This document shows, piece by piece, positions 1 through 5,380 of a stretch of DNA of 12,845 bases. Below the pieces are notes generated by a model. That model did not search any database, was not told the origin of the DNA, and saw only the letters and a list, made by a program, of their open reading frames with translations. Numbering within the stretch: position 1 is the first letter of the stretch; each line of letters opens with the position of its first letter. The DNA lies in contig CAYRWK010000023.1 of assembly GCA_964427965.1 (NCBI GenBank), forward strand, positions 1 to 12,845, given 5' to 3'. Source of the stretch: CAYRWK01 sp964427965 (lineage in GTDB: Bacteria > Patescibacteriota > WWE3 > UBA101185 > UBA10185). A program made the translations under genes and the position numbers.

Positions 1-75
1 ATAGGCAGTAGTGGTTTGCTTTGTGTTTATTGTAGCATCTGTTTTGGGTTGATATCATTATTCTATGCATTTTGA
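1..75 (+). CDS. C-terminal tail of a possible upstream membrane protein (partial)
   Basis: Frame 1 is open from the window edge to a TGA at 73-75. It encodes 24 almost entirely hydrophobic residues (IGSSGLLCVYCSICFGLISL, then FYAF), consistent with a last transmembrane helix. The stop overlaps the ATG of the next gene by 11 bases, an arrangement typical of operons. I cannot name the family from so short a piece. A prenyltransferase-type membrane enzyme would suit the neighbouring isoprenoid reductase, but that is only a guess. The open stretch could also be chance. Confidence 0.35.
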   Translation: MGSSGLLCVYCSICFGLISLFYAF

Positions 76-628
76 CGTTATTGTTGTTGGTGCAGGCATC
101 CCTGGATTGTTTGCCGCCAGAGAGTTGAGTAAAAAGGGTCTTAAGACTATTGTTATTGACCAGTCCGAAATATCGGGTGAGCCTAACTATTCCTCTGCCC
201 TAACTCCTGCATTTACTGTTACCGATTTTGATCTTCCAAAAGATGGTATCGCTTCTGAAATTACAAAACTAAGTTTTGGAACCATGGATAAAGAAACGGT
301 GTGGCAATCAGCTTATCCTACCAGTTATGTTTTGGATTTTAGGTTGATGAAAAAACTTCTTTCTTTAGAAGTTGCAAAAAACGGCGGTGTTGTTGAGTGG
401 GGTTGTAGGTTTGAAGATGTAATTAAAGACGGTAACAAAGTTATGGGTGTAAAAACATCCCAAGGTGAGTTTTTGGCTGATTATATTATTGATGCTACCG
501 GGTCTAAGGCTTTGGTGCTTAATAAAATGGGGGTTAAACGACCTAGTAATGTTAGACCGAGTGTTGGGGTTGAGTTTGTTGTAAGGGATAAAACAGGATG
601 TCTTAACTATTATGCTAATAAAATATAA
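65..628 (+). CDS. Geranylgeranyl-reductase-family FAD oxidoreductase, N-terminal half (interrupted gene)
   Basis: This is the N-terminal half of an FAD-dependent oxidoreductase of the geranylgeranyl reductase type, which saturates isoprenoid double bonds or acts on related lipids. Residues 4-36 form a classical Rossmann beta-alpha-beta unit: hydrophobic DVIVV, then the dinucleotide-binding glycines G9, G11 and G14 (GAGIPG), a helix, and an acidic residue (D36) closing the second strand. A later YIIDATGS stretch (about 139-146) matches the conserved ATG motif that contacts the flavin. The frame ends at an in-frame TAA at 626-628. The next codon starts the C-terminal half in the same frame, without shift or gap. 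Read through, the two halves make about 402 residues, the normal family length. No other defect is visible. It is either a real nonsense mutation, a sequencing error, or a two-polypeptide enzyme. Substrate not determinable. Confidence 0.75.
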   Translation: MHFDVIVVGAGIPGLFAARELSKKGLKTIVIDQSEISGEPNYSSALTPAFTVTDFDLPKDGIASEITKLSFGTMDKETVWQSAYPTSYVLDFRLMKKLLSLEVAKNGGVVEWGCRFEDVIKDGNKVMGVKTSQGEFLADYIIDATGSKALVLNKMGVKRPSNVRPSVGVEFVVRDKTGCLNYYANKI

Positions 629-1273
629 ATGTTTTTTGATACTAATGTGGCACCTTTTGGTTATGCTTGGGTTTTTAATAGCGGCAAGGATCACTATAAA
701 ATTGGGATTACTGAGGCGGATGTGGATCCAAGTTGCAAATTACCGTCACTTGATGAAAGGCTGGAAAAATTTATAGATCTTCTACAGGTTAGGGAAGACG
801 TTGAGTTTATTGAAAAACACGGGGGAAGTATTCATGTGTATAAACATTGTCCGATTGTTGGATATAAGAATGTTTTAGCTGTAGGAGATTCTGCCGGCGG
901 GATACATTCTTTAACAGGAGAAGGTATTAGACATGGTATTGTATCCGCCAAACTTGCTGTTGATGCGATAGCAAATTCTCACGCTAAGAATAGTAGCAAT
1001 GCTTTGAGTGAATACAAAAGAACATGGTTAAAACACCGTGGGATTAGATGGTTAACCAGCTACATTTTTGGGGATGTGTTGTATAGAAGAAATTCAAAGT
1101 ATTCTCAAAAGTTTTATTACCAGCTTGTGAGGTTATGTACAGCTAAATTGTCTATAGAAGATGCAGTAAACTTGGTTTATAACTATAATTATGGAACTAT
1201 CCTTAGTAAGTTTCCTGCTAATTTGTCTTTGATAAAGACCTTTTTACTTGCGCTGTTTTTGTCTAAGAGATAA
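629..1273 (+). CDS. Geranylgeranyl-reductase-family FAD oxidoreductase, C-terminal half (interrupted gene)
   Basis: In-frame continuation of the preceding ORF; its ATG follows the TAA directly (TAAATG). The start NVAPFGYAWVF is the conserved APxGYAWxF segment of the geranylgeranyl reductase family, which normally lies mid-protein, so this is not a natural N-terminus. Residues 82-104 (VLAVGDSAGG, then TGEGI) are the second FAD motif, with the GD aspartate contacting the flavin and the GEGI loop. The C-terminal about 80 residues are basic and hydrophobic, as expected for a helix near the membrane. No Shine-Dalgarno sequence precedes the ATG, so independent translation would need reinitiation after the TAA. 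One substitution (a Tyr codon TAT or TAC changed to TAA) would explain the break. Function is as for the N-terminal half; alone, this part lacks the Rossmann nucleotide-binding strand. Confidence 0.7.
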   Translation: MFFDTNVAPFGYAWVFNSGKDHYKIGITEADVDPSCKLPSLDERLEKFIDLLQVREDVEFIEKHGGSIHVYKHCPIVGYKNVLAVGDSAGGIHSLTGEGIRHGIVSAKLAVDAIANSHAKNSSNALSEYKRTWLKHRGIRWLTSYIFGDVLYRRNSKYSQKFYYQLVRLCTAKLSIEDAVNLVYNYNYGTILSKFPANLSLIKTFLLALFLSKR

Positions 1274-1373
1274 ATATAAAGGGATTCTAAGGTCCTTTGG
1301 GTGGAGAGGAACCACCTAATGCTATTTAGATACCTTGTTAGTAAAACCACTGCAGATGAGTTAAAATATCACC

Positions 1374-1574
1374 ATGGTATACATGTGGGACTACGATGAA
1401 AATGAACTTAAAAAAACAGAAAGCGGTAGATATAAAATATTGGAAAGAAAGATAAACTACGGTACTGGAGGTAAGGAAAAAATCAGCAGAAAAGAGGTAA
1501 AAAAGTATTGGGATCGCTTAGATTTATTTCCCCTTCAAAAAAGGTTGTTTGAATTACTTCTATGGAAACATTAA
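1374..1574 (+). CDS. Small hypothetical protein (66 aa)
   Basis: A short, charged, soluble protein with no signal peptide or membrane segment. It has a WDYDENELKKTESGRYKILE start, a central NYGTGGKEKISRKEVKKYW and an FPLQKRLFELLLW end. The composition and the Trp-Asp-Tyr-Asp beginning remind me of small Patescibacteria proteins that sit just before AbiEii-type nucleotidyltransferases, but I cannot verify this and no intact nucleotidyltransferase follows. The start could be ATG 1374 or ATG 1383. There is no Shine-Dalgarno sequence; a TAAAAT box at 1362-1367 lies 6 bases before ATG 1374, similar to the leaderless arrangement elsewhere in the window. An ATG at 1562 overlapping its end opens only 18 codons. 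Function unknown. Confidence 0.55.
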   Translation: MVYMWDYDENELKKTESGRYKILERKINYGTGGKEKISRKEVKKYWDRLDLFPLQKRLFELLLWKH

Positions 1575-1749
1575 AAAATTTAACCAGATACCGGGAAGAT
1601 GCTCTGAAGAGATGCTAAGCAAAGTATTAATCTTCGAATGGTTAAAGAGAAAAGGGTTCATTCCTATTCAAATGCAGCATTTAGAACTGGTTATATTCTG
1701 TAGCTATGGATTCTTAAAGGGAGGAGACACGTATAATATATCTTTCTAG
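1549..1749 (+). CDS. Doubtful small ORF (66 aa), possibly a gene remnant
   Basis: This ORF overlaps the end of the preceding small gene by 26 bases and the 3' end of the opposite-strand ATPase gene by 36 bases. The product has a charged centre (EMLSKVLIFEWLKRKGF) and a Cys/Phe-rich end, and I recognise no family. There is no Shine-Dalgarno sequence before the ATG. In another frame an ATG at 1562 (METLKNLTRYREDALKRC) starts where a downstream partner gene would be expected but stops at 1618, which suggests frame-shifted remains of a longer gene. I see no other content in 1575-1713. This is most likely non-coding or decayed sequence. Confidence 0.2.
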   Translation: MNYFYGNIKKFNQIPGRCSEEMLSKVLIFEWLKRKGFIPIQMQHLELVIFCSYGFLKGGDTYNISF

Positions 1750-2949
1750 CAAGGGTACTGCGAAGGAATAAATTCCCTTTCTGTTTTTATACAACAGACC
1801 TACGTCAGTTAAGCGGGTGAACATTTGGTTTATTTGTGATCTACCAAATGGTTTTATATTTGACTTTGTTACTTCTGGAAGAATTTCTTTTACAGTAAAT
1901 TCTTGCTTTCCATATTTAGCAATAATAATCATCAGTTCCTTTTCTCTCTCCGTAGCTTTAGCCCAGCGACCTGCAAAAAAGTCGTTATCTAGTTTTCTAA
2001 TGATGGCGTCCATAGGAACTGCGAGCTTTTCCCCTATCTTCGACTGCTGTACAAATATATCGTAAACCTCTTTACAAATATATTGTATGAAGTAGGGATA
2101 TCCCCCGGATTCTTTTATAATTAGGTTAATTGATTCCCTCGTAAACTCCACAGTCTCATTGTCTTGTATTGGTTTTAGAATCGCCTCTTTACTTTCCTCG
2201 TTGTTTAGTTTTTCGAGTACAAGTACACGAAACAGTCTTTCAGTGTATGTTCGGCATTCTATTAATTTAGTTAAGATGGTGGGAAGACCTGTTAACACAA
2301 GCATAAACGGTATTCCCTTCTTTTGAGTTGACTGGAAAACATCAATCAGTAGTGAGAAAGGGTACTGATGATCTTGGCTGTGGTCGCTTATTGTTTGTGC
2401 TTCGTCGTAGGCGAAAATTAAACCCTTTACTCCCTGTTTCGATAGGTAAATCCAGACTATTTCAAGAACTTTTTTGAGTTTGTCACTTTCAAATCCCGGA
2501 GTGTTGTTGTAAATATTGGATAATGTCATGAAGTCTAGATAAACATCCTTTCCCCGTGTGTCGGAACTATCTTTAAAACCTATGCTGGTGTATTGGTTAG
2601 ATGCAATCATTAAATTTGATGTTATAAGAGCAATATCCGTTATTAGCCTTAGCACCATTGTTTTTTCTGTTACACTTACCGATTCCGAAAAATCTGTACC
2701 TACCCATAACCAGTCTTTTTTTGTTGCCAAAGGTCTAAAGCCTTCTAGCAGAACTGTCTTTCCGATTCCTCTTAATCCTGTGAGGATTAAGTTTTGAAGG
2801 ATTACATTCTGATCTAATAACTTATCGAATTCTTCTTTCTCCATCTCCCTTCCTGCCAAGTAAGGGGGCATATGGCCAGCACCAGGTTTAAAGGGGTTAG
2901 TTAGGGTACTCATGTCAAAAATAGTAGCGAATAGTTGCATGTTAGTCAA
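1714..2949 (-). CDS. AAA+ ATPase, ORC/Cdc6-like (AAA_16/ATPase_2 type) with C-terminal winged helix
   Basis: A 411-residue soluble P-loop ATPase. After an NPFKPGAGHMPPYLAGRE lead-in (residues 18-35, typical of this family) comes Walker A GLRGIGKT (58-65). Walker B is GLIFAYDEAQ with D182 and E183, a sensor-1-like LVLTGLP lies at 217-223, and TERLFR with a possible arginine finger at 236-241. GGYPYFIQY (282-290) is the hallmark of the ATPase_2/AAA_16 group. Residues about 335-400 look like a winged-helix DNA-binding domain. The start is ambiguous. TTG at 2947-2949 has an AAGGTG Shine-Dalgarno sequence 8 bases upstream, giving 411 aa. ATG at 2911-2913 (MSTLTNPF, 399 aa) is closer to the conserved start but has no ribosome site. 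Such proteins are ORC/Cdc6-related but occur scattered in bacteria, often as accessory genes. Role here unknown; it is convergent with the small plus-strand ORFs. Confidence 0.85.
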   Translation of the reverse strand: MTNMQLFATIFDMSTLTNPFKPGAGHMPPYLAGREMEKEEFDKLLDQNVILQNLILTGLRGIGKTVLLEGFRPLATKKDWLWVGTDFSESVSVTEKTMVLRLITDIALITSNLMIASNQYTSIGFKDSSDTRGKDVYLDFMTLSNIYNNTPGFESDKLKKVLEIVWIYLSKQGVKGLIFAYDEAQTISDHSQDHQYPFSLLIDVFQSTQKKGIPFMLVLTGLPTILTKLIECRTYTERLFRVLVLEKLNNEESKEAILKPIQDNETVEFTRESINLIIKESGGYPYFIQYICKEVYDIFVQQSKIGEKLAVPMDAIIRKLDNDFFAGRWAKATEREKELMIIIAKYGKQEFTVKEILPEVTKSNIKPFGRSQINQMFTRLTDVGLLYKNRKGIYSFAVPLLERYIIRVSSL

Positions 2950-2950
2950 T

Positions 2951-2972
2951 GGGGTAACACCTTGTTACACCC
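2951..2972 (-). repeat. Inverted repeat between ssrA and the ATPase gene, containing its ribosome-binding site
   Basis: On the plus strand GTAAC (2954-2958) pairs with GTTAC (2964-2968), and GGG (2951-2953) pairs with CCC (2970-2972) around one bulged base, leaving a 5-base loop. In the minus-strand RNA the loop and adjoining bases hold AAGGTG (2958-2963), the only Shine-Dalgarno sequence for the TTG start of the ATPase. It could be a translational control hairpin, an operator, or a weak 3' end for ssrA; no T-tract follows it. Confidence 0.4.
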
Positions 2973-3025
2973 AAATGTTATACGAAAATGTAAAGTTGAG
3001 AAACTCTGTAAATCCAAAAACAATT

Positions 3026-3426
3026 TGGTGGAGATGGCGAGAATCGAACTCGCGTGTTGAAAGCTAAAGCACAAAAGTATTCCAAGCTCCGCTAAATTTG
3101 TATTCAAAAGGCACGGTATTAGCAAACCATGTTAACCCTTTATAGACATAATTCCTTGCGGCTTTGAACTTGATGTTCTTAGCGTCTTAACCATGTCATG
3201 GTTAAAAAACTGCATCTTGGTTTTATAACGCTCATTTAAATTCCCCAAGCAGAACGTAATGAACGTAACTCTAATAAATTAGGGTTAAGCGGAGACTTCA
3301 GCGTAAACTGGAGCTTCGACTAATGCGTTTTGATCAGCATTTATGATTTCTAGGATTTTAACGAAGATCTTAGACTTCGGCTTGCTCTCGTACTCAAACA
3401 CTTTCAATCAAAGCCTTTGCATCCCC
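3026..3426 (-). ncRNA. ssrA: tmRNA (transfer-messenger RNA), one-piece, 401 nt including CCA
   Basis: tmRNA frees stalled ribosomes by acting first as alanyl-tRNA and then as mRNA for a degradation tag, in complex with SmpB. Read on the minus strand, the 5' end GGGGATG (3426-3420) pairs with CATCTCC near the 3' end (one G-U pair), followed by A and an encoded CCA (3028-3026). The T-arm is GCGAG-TTCGATT-CTCGC. There is no anticodon arm; instead a roughly 300-nt insert carries the tag frame and helices that fit pseudoknots, including CGAAG/CTTCG just before the tag and a near-perfect hairpin at 3187-3205. It begins 21 bases after the smpB stop on the same strand, so the two are probably co-transcribed and the 5' end processed by RNase P. 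The acceptor pairing fixes both ends well. Confidence 0.95.
3285..3338 (-). other. tmRNA tag reading frame (17-residue proteolysis tag)
   Basis: Within ssrA the frame ending in TAA at 3285-3287 reads ADQNALVEAPVYAEVSA if the resume codon is GCT at 3336-3338, the usual Ala position. The resume codon is inferred, not proven; AAT just before it would add one Asn. The tag is longer than the Escherichia coli tag (AANDENYALAA) and ends in VSA rather than the common LAA or VAA. The final Ala is kept. Confidence 0.7.
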
Positions 3427-3447
3427 ATAGTAGTTGATGTTACTGAC

Positions 3448-3903
3448 TTAAAGTCTAAAGTTTTCCTTAGACTCTTTTTGAAGGTCTTTTTGTATCTGGC
3501 GTTCTTTTTCAAGGTGCTTCTTTTCAGCTTTTTTACGTCCTTTTGCTATTCCAAGCTCCAATTTTATCATATTATGGTTTAATACCAAAGCTAGGGGTAT
3601 AGCTGTTTTTCCTTTTTGCATAAGCTCTTGTTGCAAATTTGCTATCTCTGTCTTATTTAATAACAACTTTCTGGTGCGGGTTTCATCCTTTTCACCCACT
3701 CTTTGGCTTTGTTTTGAGTACCTTCCTATGTGTAAATTTACAACAACCGGCTGGTTTTTGAGTACCTGAACGTATGCGCCGTCAAAACTGGCCTTTCCCT
3801 CCCTTATAGCTTTTACCTCATAGCCTCGCAAAGATATACCCGCAACAAATGTTTGGGTTATTTCGTGGTTATAGAATGCTTTGCGATTTTTGGATAGAAG
3901 CAT
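3448..3903 (-). CDS. smpB: SsrA-binding protein SmpB
   Basis: SmpB binds the tRNA-like part of tmRNA and places it in the empty decoding site of stalled ribosomes (trans-translation). The 151 residues have the normal family length and pattern: NRKAFYNHEI at 6-15, AGISLRGYEVKAIREGK at 22-38 (the usual AGIxLxGxEVKxxRxGK core), HIGRY for the HIxxY strand, RTRKLLLNKTEI for the R(K)LLLxKxEI helix, and LELGIAKGRK leading into a lysine/glutamate-rich tail. That tail is the part that folds into the mRNA channel on the ribosome. ATG 3901-3903 fits the family start. No Shine-Dalgarno sequence is present; an extended -10 box ends 6 bases upstream, predicting a leaderless mRNA. ssrA follows 21 bases downstream and VirB6-like lies 32 bases upstream. 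Confidence 0.97.
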   Translation of the reverse strand: MLLSKNRKAFYNHEITQTFVAGISLRGYEVKAIREGKASFDGAYVQVLKNQPVVVNLHIGRYSKQSQRVGEKDETRTRKLLLNKTEIANLQQELMQKGKTAIPLALVLNHNMIKLELGIAKGRKKAEKKHLEKERQIQKDLQKESKENFRL

Positions 3904-3909
3904 ACCGTG

Positions 3910-3918
3910 ATTATATCA
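3910..3918 (-). promoter_or_regulatory. Extended -10 promoter for smpB (predicted leaderless)
   Basis: On the minus strand TGATATAAT (TGn plus TATAAT; TATAAT at 3915-3910) lies 6 bases before the smpB ATG. Transcription starting about 7 bases after the box would begin at or next to the ATG. I see no good -35 box, which suits an extended -10 promoter. It probably also drives ssrA. Confidence 0.6.
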
Positions 3919-3935
3919 GGGTTTATCTTCGAGTT

Positions 3936-5327
3936 TTATCTTCGGGGTTTCTTTTCTTCACCGACTATGGCGGTTTCTAGTTTTTCGGGAATGCCTCTTG
4001 CGAAGTTGACTCCGTAGATGAGAATCAGGGGGACCATCATGAAGGCTAAGGTATTTCCATTAAACCCCTGTATACCTGTGAATCCCACCGTTATTGCTTT
4101 CCAGGAGAGTGCCCAAGAAATATGGATTACAAACACCACGACCGGAAGAGACAATGCCCTAGCAATAAACTGTTTAAACCATTTGGCAGTTGTAGCCTCT
4201 TGTCCTGGTATTGCACCAATGGCAAAGGTAATTGGTGAGGTGATAATAGAAAATAGTAGTTTAATGTACACCATGACCAGTTTAAGAAATGCCAATATCC
4301 ATAACACCAGGGCAATGATACAGCTGACTATAATTATAATGAGTGAGACCACCCCCGATCCAATAAAAAAGTTCAGATCGTAAAAAACTGCAATAATACG
4401 TCCAAGGCTCCACTCGGAGTTTGTTGCAAACCCGTTTTTAATGTAATCTGAACCCCAGTCAATTCTACTTACTACATCGTTGGCATTCCCCTGCATAACA
4501 TAAGCTGCTGATACACCTAATGCGCCAATAGGGTAGCTGAATGTAATCAGTATTAACGCGGTAATGATTTTGGGTATTGCCAATTGTGCTGTTACAGCTA
4601 CTTGAGCACCGATTTTCTTTTTGGTAATAATCATGAATCCAATAACCAACATAACGATTGCCATTATCCCGTATGCTATATCTCTGACTGCTTTCCATAC
4701 AACTAAGATTACGTTTAACATAGGTCCGCTGTACGTAACATCGGCAGCAAGGGCTTTTTCTGCAAAAGGAATACGAGCAACATTGTCATTCCACCAGAAG
4801 GCTAGATTTACAGGCATTGGCTCGTTTATAGTAACTCCCTGGAAAAAATTAGACATGCCCAACAAGGATCCTGAGACTTGCGTATTTGCAAACCCACTGT
4901 TTGGGCTATAAATCATTGAAAGATCGTCACATTTATTATCCTCAATTTCGCATCCAGATGACTGGACATCAATTCCATCCTTTTCCATAAAGGACACTCC
5001 GCACTTTTGCATTTCAGAATTACCTTTACCCCATCCTATAAAGGGAGCCCCATCAATTACTAAGGAAACCATGTGGTTTGTGGCGGTTCTTCTTATGTCT
5101 GGTTCAAGTAGAGCCTCTTTAACTTTGTCAAAAACCGTTTTTTCTGAGGAACATGTGATTACACCTGGAAGAGATACATTATCTTCGTTAGGTCTCGGTA
5201 CATTATCGGCAGCCCTAACACTAGCGGGCGAAACCGCTAGAAACCCGGCAACAACAAGGGGAGTAACAACTAAAAAGAGTTTATACAATAAAGACTTCAT
5301 TTGTACGAATTTTTCCATAAAAGGCAT
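3936..5327 (-). CDS. VirB6/TrbL-like polytopic membrane protein of a type IV secretion-like system
   Basis: 463 residues. A signal peptide at 10-39 (basic MKSLLYK, hydrophobic core, SVRA cleavage site) is followed by about 160 external residues with four cysteines (C59, C109, C126, C133) that could pair. The rest is membrane: hydrophobic helices at roughly 203-234, 244-278, 318-346, 348-373, 391-409 and 427-444, separated by short charged loops (KKK at 236-238), with a basic C-terminus. This architecture, a signal peptide plus a polytopic C-terminal half, is the TrbL/VirB6 pattern of T4SS inner-membrane channels in Gram-positive and CPR bacteria. ATG 5298-5300 (MKSLLYK) is a sensible alternative start; neither start has a clear Shine-Dalgarno sequence. 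A TATAAT box on this strand at 5370-5365 lies within the divergent promoter region. Context with five VirB2-like proteins and a wall-hydrolase-like protein supports the call, though sequence identity alone cannot prove it. Confidence 0.7.
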   Translation of the reverse strand: MPFMEKFVQMKSLLYKLFLVVTPLVVAGFLAVSPASVRAADNVPRPNEDNVSLPGVITCSSEKTVFDKVKEALLEPDIRRTATNHMVSLVIDGAPFIGWGKGNSEMQKCGVSFMEKDGIDVQSSGCEIEDNKCDDLSMIYSPNSGFANTQVSGSLLGMSNFFQGVTINEPMPVNLAFWWNDNVARIPFAEKALAADVTYSGPMLNVILVVWKAVRDIAYGIMAIVMLVIGFMIITKKKIGAQVAVTAQLAIPKIITALILITFSYPIGALGVSAAYVMQGNANDVVSRIDWGSDYIKNGFATNSEWSLGRIIAVFYDLNFFIGSGVVSLIIIIVSCIIALVLWILAFLKLVMVYIKLLFSIITSPITFAIGAIPGQEATTAKWFKQFIARALSLPVVVFVIHISWALSWKAITVGFTGIQGFNGNTLAFMMVPLILIYGVNFARGIPEKLETAIVGEEKKPRR

Positions 5328-5342
5328 GTTTATGCAACTAGT

Positions 5343-5372
5343 TTGTTAAATATTTAGCTAATCTATTATATA
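5343..5372 (+). promoter_or_regulatory. Promoter of the 1291-aa gene, overlapping a divergent minus-strand -10 box
   Basis: On the plus strand TTGTTA (5343-5348) and TATATA (5367-5372) are 18 bases apart, ending 8 bases before ATG 5381, so the transcript should have almost no leader. The same bases read on the minus strand give a perfect TATAAT (5370-5365) pointing to the VirB6-like gene. Both genes also lack a clear Shine-Dalgarno sequence. Confidence 0.5.
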
Positions 5373-5380
5373 CTACCACC

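Noticed and set aside
1281..1320. GGTGG (1300-1304) and CCACC (1312-1316) as a terminator after the reductase gene.
   Set aside because: The stem is only five pairs and no T-tract follows on either strand.
3026..3060. A tRNA gene suggested by the T-arm and CCA end.
   Set aside because: The matching acceptor strand is about 390 bases away and there is no anticodon arm; it is the 3' end of tmRNA.
3920..3946. Direct repeat of CGAAGATAAA between the VirB6-like stop and smpB.
   Set aside because: Two short AT-rich copies, one inside the end of the coding region; likely chance.
4018..5349. Plus-strand ORFs of 77-121 codons opposite the VirB6-like gene.
   Set aside because: They are shadows of the membrane-protein frame, with no ribosome sites and no recognisable domains.
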